DNA of 64,000 nt from RGIG2945 sp045540355 (GTDB taxonomy: Bacteria; Bacillota; Clostridia; Oscillospirales; Acutalibacteraceae). Positions within the stretch are counted from its first letter, which is position 1, and the number at the start of each line of letters is the position of its first letter. Under the pieces are notes generated by a model that was not told the origin of the DNA, did not search any database, and saw nothing but the letters and a program-made list of their open reading frames with translations. Positions 16,139-25,710 of the stretch are shown here, in pieces. The DNA is taken from NCBI GenBank assembly GCA_045540355.1, contig JAZQHB010000042.1, forward strand, positions 1 to 64,000. The letters run 5' to 3'. A program made the position numbers and the translations under genes.

Positions 16139-19100
16139 TGGCAAATTTTTTGGAAACTTTCGGTGAATACATCGGTGATGAAAAACTGAAAAGTGCGTTG
16201 GAAGACGGAGAGATAAAATCAGCTTCTGTTGATATTGATAACAGAAGTCTTGATTTGCATATCTTTTTTCCGGACTATGTCAAAAAGAATGTTCTCAAAA
16301 AATTAAAATCAGATTTAGCAGATGTTTTAAAATTAAATAACACAAAGCTTACAGCGGAGTTTGCAGAAGCTGCATTTTCGCAGAAATGTATTCCCGACCT
16401 CTTTTCTACATTAAAAGAAAATATCCCCGCATCAAACGGTTTTTTGAATGATGCGGTTTGTGAACTGACCGATGATAAACTCAGCATAAAATTATCACAC
16501 GGCGGCGGTGAGATTTTAAGCTCATTGAAATGTGAGGAATTTCTCAGCAGATTTATTCTGAAAAGCTTTTCAAAGCAAGTTGCTGTTGAGTTTACGGGTG
16601 AAACTCAGGTTGTGGACAGCGAAGAAATTATAAAAATGCAGGAGGAGTTTACCCCCAAAATTGTTGAAGCTCCCGAAGCACCCAAAAAGAAAAAGAAGAA
16701 AACCTTTGACGATTTACCGATTTGCCTTGAAACACAGAAGGTCCTGCTCGGAAATCCGATTAAGAGTAAACCCGTCAATATGTCCGATATCTCACAGATG
16801 GACGGTAATGTTGTGGTTTACGGCGATGTTTTTTCATTTGACCTTCACGAAACGCGTGACGGCAGAAGCTATGCGGTTACTTTCAATATAACTGACCTTA
16901 CGGGCTCATACACAGTCAAGATGTTCGACCGCAAGGAAAACATGAAAGAAATAATCGCAAATGTAAATAAAGGAAAAACTGTCTTAATCAGAGGCTCTTT
17001 GGTTTTTGATAAATACATAAAGGACTACTGCCTCATGCCTAACGCATTGTCAATCGTTGAAAAGGTTGACAAAACTGATGATGCCGAAAAGAAAAGAGTT
17101 GAGCTTCATCTTCATACCAATATGTCAAGCTTCGACGGAATTACATCGGCAGGTGACCTTATAAAACGCGCGGCAAAGTGGGGTCATACCGCAATCGCGG
17201 TGACTGACCACGGTGTTGTTCAGGCATTCCCGGAAGCTATGGGTGCGGCAAAAGACACGGGTATCAAGGTTATATACGGAATGGAAGGTTATCTTCTTGA
17301 CGATACAAAACCCGATTATGACCCCGAAGCAAAAAACAAAACATATCATATAATTTTACTGGCTAAAAATTTAGTCGGTCTCAAGAATTTATATAAGCTT
17401 ATATCATTATCAAATATCGAATATTTCAAGAGAAACCCGAGAATACCAAAGTCTGAACTTATAAAGCTCAGAGAGGGTATTATAGTCGGTAGTGCCTGTG
17501 AAGCGGGTGAATTATACAGAGCGATTTTAGACGGAAAACCCGTTGAAGAACAGCTTGAAATTGCCGATTTTTATGATTATCTCGAAATTCAGCCGAACGG
17601 CAACAACGAGTTCCTTGTTCGTGACGGAATACTTCCTGATATGACGGCGGTTGAAAATATAAACAAATCAATAATATCAATGGCGGACAAGCTCGGAAAG
17701 CTTGTTGTCGCAACGGGCGATGTTCACTTTATGGAGCCGACCGACAGCGTTTACAGAGCTATTCTGATGGCGTCAAAAGGCTTTACCGATGCTGATAATC
17801 AGGCACCGCTTTATTTCAGAACAACGCAGGAAATGCTTGACGAATTTGCATACCTCGGCGAAGAAACCGCTTATGAGGTTGTTGTTGAAAATACCAATAA
17901 AATTGCAGATATGGTAGAGGTCATCAAACCTATTCCCGACGGTAACTATCCTCCGCACATCGACGGTGCAGAGGAAGAGTTGAGAAGAATCTGCTATGAG
18001 CGAACAGAGGCGATGTACGGCTCACCGCTTCCCGAATATGTCCATGAGCGACTTGAAAAAGAGCTTACTTCAATCATCAAAAACGGATTTGCGGTTTTGT
18101 ATGTTATCGCACAGAAGCTTGTTAAAAACTCCGAGGATAACGGCTATTATGTCGGTTCGAGAGGTTCTGTCGGCTCGTCATTCGTAGCGAATGCGGCAGG
18201 TATCTCCGAGGTTAATCCCTTGTTCCCGCATTATCTTTGCAAGGACTGTAAGCACAGTGAATTTATAATGGACGGCAGTTACGGCTCAGGCTACGATATG
18301 CCTCCGAAGGATTGTCCTATCTGCGGAAAAAATATGATTCGTGAAGGACACGATATTCCCTTTGAAACTTTCCTTGGCTACAATGGCGACAAGCAGCCTG
18401 ATATCGACTTGAACTTCGCAGGTGAATATCAGTCAAGAGCACACAGATATACAGAAGAGCTTTTCGGTACATCACATGTTTTTAAAGCGGGTACAATCGG
18501 TACGGTTGCCGATAAAACCGCTTTCGGATATGTTAAAAAATACCTCGAAGAAAGAGGCAGAGTGGTAAATAAAGCCGAAGAAGAACGACTTGCAATGGGT
18601 TGTGTAGGTGTTAAGAGAACAACCGGTCAGCACCCGGGAGGAATGGTTATTGTTCCCGCAGACAGAGATGCCGAGGACTTTACTCCCGTACAGTACCCCG
18701 CAAATGACTCGACCAAGGGTAAAACGACACACTTCGACTTCCACGCACTTCACGATACAATATTGAAGCTTGATAACCTCGGACACGATGTTCCGACACT
18801 CTATAAATATCTTGAGGACCTGACGGGTATCTCCGTAATGGATGCAGATGTCTGCGACCCGAAATTATATCAGATGATAGTAAGTCCCGAGGTTTTAGGA
18901 GTGACCGAGGAAGAAATTTCGTGCAATACGGGTACTTTGTCAATCCCTGAAATGGGCACACCTTTCGTAAGACAGATGCTTGTTGAAGCACAGCCCAAAA
19001 ACTTTTCCGACCTTTTACAGATATCGGGTCTTTCACACGGTACCGATGTTTGGCTCGGAAATGCACAGGAGCTTATACATGACGGAATCTGTACGATTTC

Positions 19101-19833
19101 CGATGTTATCGGAACGCGTGACAGTATAATGGTTTATCTTATGCACAAGGGTGTTGACCCGTCAATGGCGTTCAAAATTATGGAAATCGTCAGAAAGGGT
19201 AAAGCTCCGAAATTACTTACAGATGAACATAAGGCAGAAATGAGAAAACACAATGTCCCCGAGTGGTACATAGAATCCTGCCTTAAAATCAAATATATGT
19301 TCCCGAAGGCTCATGCGGCGGCGTATGTTATCGCGGCATTGAGATTAGGATGGTATAAAATATATTATCCGACAGAATATTATGCGGCATTTATGACGGT
19401 ACGAGGCGGCGACCTTAACGCAACAATTATCTCGGGCGGTATTGAAGCCGTAAGAGAAAAAATGAAAGAAATCACGATGAAGCCGAAAGAGCTGACTACC
19501 GCAAAGGACGAAGGCCTGTTCACCGCCTTGCAGGTTGTAAATGAAATGATGGCAAGAGGCGTTGAATTTTTGCCGATAGATTTATATAAATCCGATGCAA
19601 AGGTATATAAGATTGAGGACGGCAAAATCCGCCTTGCTTTCAGTGCACTTGAAGGTACGGGCGAGGTTGCGGCAGAATCCTTGCAGGCGGCAAGAGATGA
19701 CGGTGAGGGCGAATACATTTCCGTTGAGGATTTGCAACGCAGAGCATCAATTTCAAGTGCGGTTGTAACGGCACTGCGAAATGCAGGTGCACTCAACGAC
19801 TTACCCGATTCGACACAGATTTCATTTTTTTAA
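16138..19833 (+). CDS. polC: DNA polymerase III alpha subunit PolC, lacking the inserted exonuclease domain
   Basis: The main replicase of Firmicutes. Domains in order: N-terminal domain (about 1-190), OB fold (about 215-320), PHP with HLHT at 324-327 and TDHG near 356-359, polymerase palm with PDIDLNF (Asp 755 and 757), the PolC zinc finger (Cys near 701, 704, 726, 729) and TTGQHPGGMVIVP. It is 1231 residues, while canonical PolC is about 1430. In canonical PolC the DEDD proofreading exonuclease is inserted in PHP between KVIYGMEV and the HVTLLAQN segment. Here GMEGYLLDDTKPDYDPEAKN runs directly into TYHIILLAKN (about residues 382-405), with no VFDVETTG or other exonuclease motif. Sequence on both sides aligns normally, so this looks like a clean domain loss and not a frameshift. 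It is co-transcribed with ispG. Confidence 0.95.
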   Translation: MANFLETFGEYIGDEKLKSALEDGEIKSASVDIDNRSLDLHIFFPDYVKKNVLKKLKSDLADVLKLNNTKLTAEFAEAAFSQKCIPDLFSTLKENIPASNGFLNDAVCELTDDKLSIKLSHGGGEILSSLKCEEFLSRFILKSFSKQVAVEFTGETQVVDSEEIIKMQEEFTPKIVEAPEAPKKKKKKTFDDLPICLETQKVLLGNPIKSKPVNMSDISQMDGNVVVYGDVFSFDLHETRDGRSYAVTFNITDLTGSYTVKMFDRKENMKEIIANVNKGKTVLIRGSLVFDKYIKDYCLMPNALSIVEKVDKTDDAEKKRVELHLHTNMSSFDGITSAGDLIKRAAKWGHTAIAVTDHGVVQAFPEAMGAAKDTGIKVIYGMEGYLLDDTKPDYDPEAKNKTYHIILLAKNLVGLKNLYKLISLSNIEYFKRNPRIPKSELIKLREGIIVGSACEAGELYRAILDGKPVEEQLEIADFYDYLEIQPNGNNEFLVRDGILPDMTAVENINKSIISMADKLGKLVVATGDVHFMEPTDSVYRAILMASKGFTDADNQAPLYFRTTQEMLDEFAYLGEETAYEVVVENTNKIADMVEVIKPIPDGNYPPHIDGAEEELRRICYERTEAMYGSPLPEYVHERLEKELTSIIKNGFAVLYVIAQKLVKNSEDNGYYVGSRGSVGSSFVANAAGISEVNPLFPHYLCKDCKHSEFIMDGSYGSGYDMPPKDCPICGKNMIREGHDIPFETFLGYNGDKQPDIDLNFAGEYQSRAHRYTEELFGTSHVFKAGTIGTVADKTAFGYVKKYLEERGRVVNKAEEERLAMGCVGVKRTTGQHPGGMVIVPADRDAEDFTPVQYPANDSTKGKTTHFDFHALHDTILKLDNLGHDVPTLYKYLEDLTGISVMDADVCDPKLYQMIVSPEVLGVTEEEISCNTGTLSIPEMGTPFVRQMLVEAQPKNFSDLLQISGLSHGTDVWLGNAQELIHDGICTISDVIGTRDSIMVYLMHKGVDPSMAFKIMEIVRKGKAPKLLTDEHKAEMRKHNVPEWYIESCLKIKYMFPKAHAAAYVIAALRLGWYKIYYPTEYYAAFMTVRGGDLNATIISGGIEAVREKMKEITMKPKELTTAKDEGLFTALQVVNEMMARGVEFLPIDLYKSDAKVYKIEDGKIRLAFSALEGTGEVAAESLQAARDDGEGEYISVEDLQRRASISSAVVTALRNAGALNDLPDSTQISFF

Positions 19834-19842
19834 CAATAACAC

Positions 19843-19893
19843 TTGACAGATACGCTTTAGTGTGTTAGCATATTACCACGCTAAAGTGCAAAA
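19843..19893 (+). promoter_or_regulatory. Histidine operon promoter with CTTTAG/CTAAAG inverted repeat
   Basis: TTGACA (19843-19848), 17-bp spacer, TAGCAT (19866-19871). The inverted repeat CGCTTTAGTGTG / CACGCTAAAGTG (about 19853-19864 and 19877-19888) flanks the -10 box and is a good operator candidate. No T-box or his-leader peptide was seen. A TrpR-like HisR/YerC repressor is one possible partner; that is inference. Confidence 0.6.
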
Positions 19894-19910
19894 GCACAAC
19901 GGAGGTCATT

Positions 19911-21089
19911 ATGAATAAATTTTCAAAAGTAACACCCGAGGGTACAAAAGATTATCTTTTTGACGAATGTATGGCTCGTCGAAAGATTGAAAGTGCACTT
20001 GCAAACTTATTCAAATCGTGCGGATATAAAAAGGTAATAACACCGACACTTGAGTTTTTTGATGTTTATGACAGAGAAAGCTCAGGTATTTCCCAGGAGG
20101 ATTTGTTCGTACTTTCAGATTCAAGGGGCAGGCTTATGGCATTGAGAGCAGATAATACTCTGCCGATTGCAAGAATTACCGCAACAAGATTGCAGTATAC
20201 AGAGCCGCCCGTAAGACTTTATTATACTCAGCAGGTTTTCAAAAGATACAAGACCTATTCGGGTTACAGTAACGAAACATCACAAAGCGGTATCGAGCTT
20301 ATCGGTGCAGGCGGATATAAAGCTGATATGGAAATTCTCACAATGGCTTTTGATGCACTTGAGAGCTGTCAGGCACCCGATTACAGAATTGAAATCGGTC
20401 ATGCCGGATATTTCAGAGAGCTTATCGGCAAGCTCAATACAGACGATGCAACAAAGGAGCTTATTGCCGAATACATAGAAACCAAAAACTGTATAGCACT
20501 CAATGAAATTCTTGATAAAATGGGTGACAGTAAGGTTATTTCGGCAATCAGAAGAATCCCGAAGCTTTTTGGCGGTGAGGAAATTCTTGATGAAGCTTTG
20601 GCTCTGTATTCGGGTAGTGAGGCAAAGGCTGCCATTGAGTACATAAGAAGAATTTTCAATTCTCTCAAGGCGTTGGGTCTTGATAAGAAAATTGATATAG
20701 ATTTAAGTCTTGTTCACAGAAATAATTACTACACGGGCATAGTTTTCAGAGGTTATATAGAAGGCTCGGGTCTTATCGCATTATCAGGCGGCAGATACGA
20801 TAACCTCATCGGTGAATTCGGTAAAGATATGCCTGCAACGGGCTTCGGTGTTGACATCAATGCTTTGTCAAAGGCTATGCTTAAAAGAGGCGATGTCGAA
20901 GAAATCGAGGCACCCGAAGTGCTCATTTTCTCGGAGGAAGGTTATGAGGCAAAGGGTATTGCTTATGCCAAGGAATTAAGAGAAAAGGGCATAAGCTGCG
21001 AATACAGCGTGGCTGAAACCTTGGAAGAAGCAAAGGCTTATGCAGAAAAAATGGGTATCAAGAAAATTGATATTATAAACGAAAAATAA
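19911..21089 (+). CDS. hisZ: ATP phosphoribosyltransferase regulatory subunit
   Basis: The 392-residue protein is a histidyl-tRNA synthetase paralogue without tRNA-charging function that assembles with short HisG and confers histidine feedback. The HisRS-like core is clear (TPEGTKDYLFDE, LRADNTLPIARI, VFKRYKTYSGYSNETSQSGI, and LIALSGGRYDNLIGEFG). Its presence fits the short HisG that follows. GGAGGT precedes the ATG. It is the first gene of the his operon. Confidence 0.95.
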   Translation: MNKFSKVTPEGTKDYLFDECMARRKIESALANLFKSCGYKKVITPTLEFFDVYDRESSGISQEDLFVLSDSRGRLMALRADNTLPIARITATRLQYTEPPVRLYYTQQVFKRYKTYSGYSNETSQSGIELIGAGGYKADMEILTMAFDALESCQAPDYRIEIGHAGYFRELIGKLNTDDATKELIAEYIETKNCIALNEILDKMGDSKVISAIRRIPKLFGGEEILDEALALYSGSEAKAAIEYIRRIFNSLKALGLDKKIDIDLSLVHRNNYYTGIVFRGYIEGSGLIALSGGRYDNLIGEFGKDMPATGFGVDINALSKAMLKRGDVEEIEAPEVLIFSEEGYEAKGIAYAKELREKGISCEYSVAETLEEAKAYAEKMGIKKIDIINEK

Positions 21090-21104
21090 AAAGGAGGACT
21101 GAAT

Positions 21105-21734
21105 ATGCGACCGATAAGAATAGCATTAACAAAAGGAAGACTTGAAAAAAGAGCAGTAACACTTTTTCAGACGATAGGTCTTGATTGCACAAATCTCATA
21201 GCAAAAGGCCGCAAGCTCATTTTGCCCGTTGACAATTATGAGGTGGTCCTTGCTAAATCTGCGGATGTTATCACCTATGTTGAGCACGGTACTTGTGATA
21301 TCGGCATCGTAGGTAAAGATACTATCATGGAGAAAAATCCCGATGTTTATGAAATGACCGATTTAGGCTTCGGTAAATGCCGTTTTGCTTTGGCTGTACA
21401 AAAGGGAAAAAATTTCTATGACGGCTGCAATGAAAAAATTATTGCAACAAAATATCCGTCAGTTGCCGCAGAGTTTTTTGAAAAGAAGGATATGGATGTC
21501 CAGATTATCAAAATTGAAGGCTCTGTTGAGCTTGCACCGTTATTGGGTCTTGCAGATGCGATAGTTGATATCGTTGAAACGGGAACAACACTCAAAGAAA
21601 ACGGACTTGAGGTTATTGAAGATATAGTACCTCTTTCCGCAAGAGTTATAGTAAATAAGGCTTCAATGAAATTGAGAAAAGAAGAAATAGAAGAATTTCT
21701 GCATGACATTGATCTTGCAGAGGAGGTTTGCTGA
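21105..21734 (+). CDS. hisG: ATP phosphoribosyltransferase, short form
   Basis: The 209-residue catalytic subunit joins ATP and PRPP, the first step of histidine synthesis. It is the short HisG lacking the C-terminal regulatory domain, so it needs HisZ, which lies 15 bp upstream. Motifs: IALTKGRLEKRAV, DIGIVGKDTI, and the PRPP loop GLADAIVDIVETGTTLKENG. Its TGA overlaps the hisD ATG by one base. Confidence 0.96.
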   Translation: MRPIRIALTKGRLEKRAVTLFQTIGLDCTNLIAKGRKLILPVDNYEVVLAKSADVITYVEHGTCDIGIVGKDTIMEKNPDVYEMTDLGFGKCRFALAVQKGKNFYDGCNEKIIATKYPSVAAEFFEKKDMDVQIIKIEGSVELAPLLGLADAIVDIVETGTTLKENGLEVIEDIVPLSARVIVNKASMKLRKEEIEEFLHDIDLAEEVC

Positions 21735-23017
21735 TGATACCGATTACAATAGCTGATTCAAATGCTGAATTCAGGCTTTTAGATGAACTCCGTCAGAGAG
21801 GTGACGAGGTAAGTGATAAGGTTACTGCCGCAGTAAGCGACATACTTTTTGATGTCCGTGCAAACGGCGATGAAGCAGTAGCAGAATATACCCGTAGATT
21901 TGACGGCAGAGTACCTCTTAATATCGAGGTCTCTCAAACTGATATAGAAAATGCTTTCAAAAGCAGAGATACATCTTTTGTCTATGCACTTTACAAAGCG
22001 GCTGAAAACATAAGAAATTTCCACGAACGACAGATACAGCAGAGCAGAATAGATACAAAACCTGACGGAACAATCCTCGGTCAGAGAATCAGAGGTCTTG
22101 AGAGAGTCGGTATCTATGTACCCGGCGGTACTGCGGCTTATCCGTCATCTGTTCTTATGAACGCAATCCCTGCAAAAATCGCAGGAGTTAAGGAAATTAT
22201 AATGGTAACACCTCCGCAGAAAGACGGTACCGCTAATCCCGATATTCTGGCGGCGGCAAAGATTGCAGGTGTTGACAGAGTATTTTTGGTAGGCGGTGCC
22301 CAGGCAATCGCTGCGCTTGCTTACGGTACAAAGATGATTCCGAAGGTTGACAAAATCGTCGGACCCGGCAATATTTATGTAGCAATGGCAAAGAAGCTTT
22401 TGTTCGGTGTTGTTGATATTGATATGATAGCAGGACCGAGTGAAATTCTTATCATTGCCGATGAAACCGCAAATCCCAAATACATAGCTGCTGATTTGAT
22501 GTCGCAGGCAGAGCATGACCGTCAGGCATCTGCGGTACTTCTCACAACGAGTGAGGATATCGCAAGAGCAACGCAGGATGAGCTTTACAAACAAGTCGAA
22601 AGACTTTCAAGAAAAGATATAATAAAACAAGCACTCGAAGACTTCGGTGCAATCGTGTTGTTTAACAATATGAAAGAGGTTGTAGATTACGCGAATGCAG
22701 TTGCACCCGAGCATCTTGAAGTCTGCACAAAGAATCCTATGGAATTTATCGGTAAGCTTGACAATGCGGGTTCGATTTTCCTCGGAAATTATTCACCCGA
22801 GCCGCTTGGTGACTATTATGCAGGTCCCAACCATGTTTTACCGACGGGCGGTACTGCGAGATTTTTCTCACCGTTATCGGTAGACAGCTTTATCAAAAAG
22901 ACAAGCTTTATATACTACACCCAAACGGCATTAAGAGATGCGGGTGCCGATATAGTAAAGCTTGCTGAAACCGAGGGCTTAACTGCTCACGCAAATTCAA
23001 TTAAAGTAAGATTATAA
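21734..23017 (+). CDS. hisD: Histidinol dehydrogenase
   Basis: The 427-residue zinc enzyme performs the last two oxidations, histidinol to histidine, with two NAD+. Typical segments: VGIYVPGGTAAYPSSVLMNA, GPGNIYVAMAK, AGPSEILIIADE, and AEHDRQA with zinc and catalytic residues. ATG 21734 overlaps the hisG stop and has AGAGGAGG upstream; a TTG two codons earlier is less likely. Confidence 0.96.
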   Translation: MIPITIADSNAEFRLLDELRQRGDEVSDKVTAAVSDILFDVRANGDEAVAEYTRRFDGRVPLNIEVSQTDIENAFKSRDTSFVYALYKAAENIRNFHERQIQQSRIDTKPDGTILGQRIRGLERVGIYVPGGTAAYPSSVLMNAIPAKIAGVKEIIMVTPPQKDGTANPDILAAAKIAGVDRVFLVGGAQAIAALAYGTKMIPKVDKIVGPGNIYVAMAKKLLFGVVDIDMIAGPSEILIIADETANPKYIAADLMSQAEHDRQASAVLLTTSEDIARATQDELYKQVERLSRKDIIKQALEDFGAIVLFNNMKEVVDYANAVAPEHLEVCTKNPMEFIGKLDNAGSIFLGNYSPEPLGDYYAGPNHVLPTGGTARFFSPLSVDSFIKKTSFIYYTQTALRDAGADIVKLAETEGLTAHANSIKVRL

Positions 23018-23027
23018 AGGATAGATT

Positions 23028-24089
23028 ATGGCATACGAACTTAATAAAAAAATCAGGGACCTAACACCTTATGAACCCATAAACGGCAGCTATAAAATAA
23101 GGCTTGATGCAAACGAGTCTTTCATAACTCCGTCGGAGGAAATGAGGGCAAAAATTGAAAAAGCGGTTATGGAAGTTAGCTTCAATCGTTACCCTGACCC
23201 CAATGCAACCGAATTGTGTCAGGCTTTTGCGGGCAGTTATTCCGTAAAACCCGAGCTTGTGACTGCGGGTAACGGGTCGGACGAACTAATTTCCGTAATA
23301 ATGACCTCGTTTTTGCAAAAGGGCGATAAGGTTCTGACGCTTGCTCCCGATTTTTCGATGTATGCTTTTTATGCAGAGCTTGCAGAGGGTGAGATTTTAA
23401 AGCTTCCCAAGAACCCCGATTTTACAATAGATATCGACGAGGTTATTTCAAAAGTAAAGGCTGAAGATATAAAAATAGTGATATTTTCAAATCCTTGCAA
23501 TCCAACCTCAAAGGTAATAACAAAAGAAGAAGTCAGAAGGCTTATTGAAAGCGTTGATGCTCTGGTTGTTTTAGACGAGGCATATATGGATTTCTCAACA
23601 GAAAGTCTGTTATCAGAGGTCGAGAAATACGATAATCTGATTATACTCAGAACCTGTTCAAAAGCAGTCGGTATGGCTGCTATAAGATTAGGCTTTGCAA
23701 TTGCAAATGAGAAGCTTACAAGAGTCTTGAAGGCGGTAAAATCACCGTACAATGTAAATTCTGTAACCCAGGCAATAGGACAGGCGATCTTGGCTGACAA
23801 GGAATACCTCAAGGCAGGTATTGCAAGAATAAATGCGTCGAGAGATGAGCTCTTTACTGAATTGAAGCTTGTGGAAAAAGCAAATCCCGATAAAATTGAA
23901 ATCATAGCGGCTGAAGCGAATTTCGTTTACCTTAAATCGGAAAAAGCCCGTGAGATTTTTGAGTATCTCATGGAAAACTCCGTTGTTGTCAGATGCTTCG
24001 GAGAATACTTAAGAATAACAGCAGGCAGAAATTATGAAAACGCAGAAGTCATAAGACTTATTAAAAAATATTTTAAGGAGCAGAAGTGA
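23028..24089 (+). CDS. hisC: Histidinol-phosphate aminotransferase
   Basis: The 353-residue PLP-dependent fold-type I aminotransferase converts imidazole-acetol phosphate to histidinol phosphate. Motifs: LDANESFITPS, TAGNGSDELIS, SNPCNPTSKV, VVLDEAYMDF, and TCSKAVGMAAIRLGFA with the PLP lysine. Its TGA overlaps the hisB ATG by one base. Confidence 0.95.
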   Translation: MAYELNKKIRDLTPYEPINGSYKIRLDANESFITPSEEMRAKIEKAVMEVSFNRYPDPNATELCQAFAGSYSVKPELVTAGNGSDELISVIMTSFLQKGDKVLTLAPDFSMYAFYAELAEGEILKLPKNPDFTIDIDEVISKVKAEDIKIVIFSNPCNPTSKVITKEEVRRLIESVDALVVLDEAYMDFSTESLLSEVEKYDNLIILRTCSKAVGMAAIRLGFAIANEKLTRVLKAVKSPYNVNSVTQAIGQAILADKEYLKAGIARINASRDELFTELKLVEKANPDKIEIIAAEANFVYLKSEKAREIFEYLMENSVVVRCFGEYLRITAGRNYENAEVIRLIKKYFKEQK

Positions 24090-24664
24090 TGAGAACAGCA
24101 GAGCTTTCAAGGAAAACAAAGGAAACTGAAATCGAAGTTAATTTGTCACTCGACGGCGGTGAAATCGAAGTTGATACAGGTATCGGCTTTTTTGACCACA
24201 TGCTTACCGCGTTTATGATGCACGGCGGCTTTGGCGGAAAAATTGTCTGTAAGGGCGATACAGAGGTTGATTACCACCACTCCGTTGAAGATGTCGGCAT
24301 TGTTCTCGGCAAAGCATTTGACATAGCTCTGGGCGATAAGGGCGGCATCAGAAGATACGGAAGCTTTGCAATTCCTATGGACGAAGCACTCTGCAAAGCG
24401 ATACTTGATATAAGCGGCAGACCGTTTTTAGTCTTCAATGCAAGTTTTTCACAGTATAAGACAGGCGATTTTGATATGTGCCTCGTTGAAGAATTTTTCA
24501 GAGCTTTTGCAATGAATTCCAAAATCACTTTACATATAAATCTTGAATACGGCAACAATGCTCACCACGAAGCAGAGGCGATGTTCAAGGCTGTTGCTCA
24601 CTCGTTGAGAAAGGCAGTAAAACTATCAAAAGGCACCTTGTCAACGAAAGGAAGTATTGACTGA
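24089..24664 (+). CDS. hisB: Imidazoleglycerol-phosphate dehydratase
   Basis: The 191-residue manganese enzyme makes imidazole-acetol phosphate. It is the monofunctional form without the histidinol phosphatase domain. Metal-binding signatures: GIGFFDHMLTAFMMHGGF, DYHHSVEDVGI, and NNAHHEAEAMFKA. ATG 24089 has GGAGCAG upstream. A histidinol-phosphate phosphatase (HisJ/HisN) is not in the window. Confidence 0.96.
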   Translation: MRTAELSRKTKETEIEVNLSLDGGEIEVDTGIGFFDHMLTAFMMHGGFGGKIVCKGDTEVDYHHSVEDVGIVLGKAFDIALGDKGGIRRYGSFAIPMDEALCKAILDISGRPFLVFNASFSQYKTGDFDMCLVEEFFRAFAMNSKITLHINLEYGNNAHHEAEAMFKAVAHSLRKAVKLSKGTLSTKGSID

Positions 24665-25389
24665 TGATAATTTTCCCCGCAATAGATATCAAGGACGGAA
24701 ACTGTGTCCGTCTTTATAAAGGCGATATGAATACTGCCGAAACGGTTGCAGACAGTTATATGCAGACTGCACTTCAGTTCAAAGCGGCAGGCAGTGAATA
24801 TATACACATGGTAGACCTCAACGGTGCGATTGAGGGTAAACGAATCAACAGCAATATTTTTATTGATGTTGCCAAAAACAGCGGCTTAAAGGTTGAGCTC
24901 GGCGGCGGTATCAGAACAATGGACGATATCGAATTTTATCTTTCAAACGGTATTGAAAGAATAATTCTCGGCTCGGTCGCACTTAAAAATCCCGCACTTG
25001 TTGAAGAAGCCGTAAAAAAATTCGGCGGCAACACAATCGCAGTCGGTATTGATGCAGTCGACGGCAAGGTTGCAACCGAGGGTTGGGTAGAAGTCAGCGG
25101 TCAGGATTATATTGAGCTTGCCAAAAAGATGGAATCTTTCGGTGTTCAGTATATAATCTGCACCGACATCAAAAAAGACGGTATGCTTTCAGGTCCGAAT
25201 GTTGAACAGTTGGCAAAGCTCAACGAAGCAGTGTCCTGTAATATCACCGCAAGCGGCGGAATCAAAGATATAAACGATATTAAGGATTTATACTCCGCAG
25301 GACTTTATGCGGCAATCTGTGGCCGTTCACTTTACAGCGGAACACTTGATTTAGAAGAAGCAATAAAAGTAGGTGCAGGCAATGTTTGA
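24664..25389 (+). CDS. hisA: ProFAR isomerase
   Basis: The 241-residue phosphoribosyl isomerase barrel opens with IIFPAIDIKDGNCVRLYKG, has the N-terminal catalytic Asp, VELGGGIRTMDDIE, and ICTDIKKDGMLSGPN with the second catalytic Asp, then ASGGIKDINDI. This is HisA and not the paralogous HisF, which would start with a RIIPCLDV-type motif. In most operons hisH precedes and hisF follows hisA; here hisB and hisI flank it directly with overlapping ends. Confidence 0.94.
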   Translation: MIIFPAIDIKDGNCVRLYKGDMNTAETVADSYMQTALQFKAAGSEYIHMVDLNGAIEGKRINSNIFIDVAKNSGLKVELGGGIRTMDDIEFYLSNGIERIILGSVALKNPALVEEAVKKFGGNTIAVGIDAVDGKVATEGWVEVSGQDYIELAKKMESFGVQYIICTDIKKDGMLSGPNVEQLAKLNEAVSCNITASGGIKDINDIKDLYSAGLYAAICGRSLYSGTLDLEEAIKVGAGNV

Positions 25390-25708
25390 TAAAAAAGAAC
25401 TCTTTAAAAAGTCAGAGCTTATCCCCGCAATCATCGTTGAGAAGGGCACAAACGAAGTTCTGATGTTGGCATATATGAATGCAGAATCCTTTGATAAAAC
25501 GCTTGAAACGGGCTATACATGGTTTTTTAGCCGTTCAAGAAACAAGCTCTGGAATAAAGGCGAAACATCAGGTCACACACAGAAGGTTATTTCAATAAAA
25601 GCAGATTGCGATTTCGATACACTTTTAATCGAAGTCGAACAAAACGGAGTTGCTTGCCATACAGGTAATAAAACCTGCTTTTTCAATAATTACGAGTTAG
25701 GAGAATAA
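25382..25708 (+). CDS. hisI: Phosphoribosyl-AMP cyclohydrolase
   Basis: The 108-residue enzyme opens the adenine ring of PR-AMP. Motifs: VLMLAYMNAESFDKTLETG, WFFSRSRNKLWNKGETSGH, DCDFDTLLIEVEQ and ACHTGNKTCFF with zinc-binding Cys/His and magnesium-binding Asp. ATG 25382 overlaps the end of hisA by 8 nt with AGG upstream; a GTG three codons earlier is the alternative. Confidence 0.95.
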   Translation: MFDKKELFKKSELIPAIIVEKGTNEVLMLAYMNAESFDKTLETGYTWFFSRSRNKLWNKGETSGHTQKVISIKADCDFDTLLIEVEQNGVACHTGNKTCFFNNYELGE

Positions 25709-25710
25709 GA

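Noticed and set aside
24664..25389. hisA considered as a possible HisF or bifunctional PriA-like enzyme
   Set aside because: The N-terminus (AIDIKDG) and active-site pattern are those of HisA; nothing suggests cyclase activity, so hisF is treated as absent from the operon.
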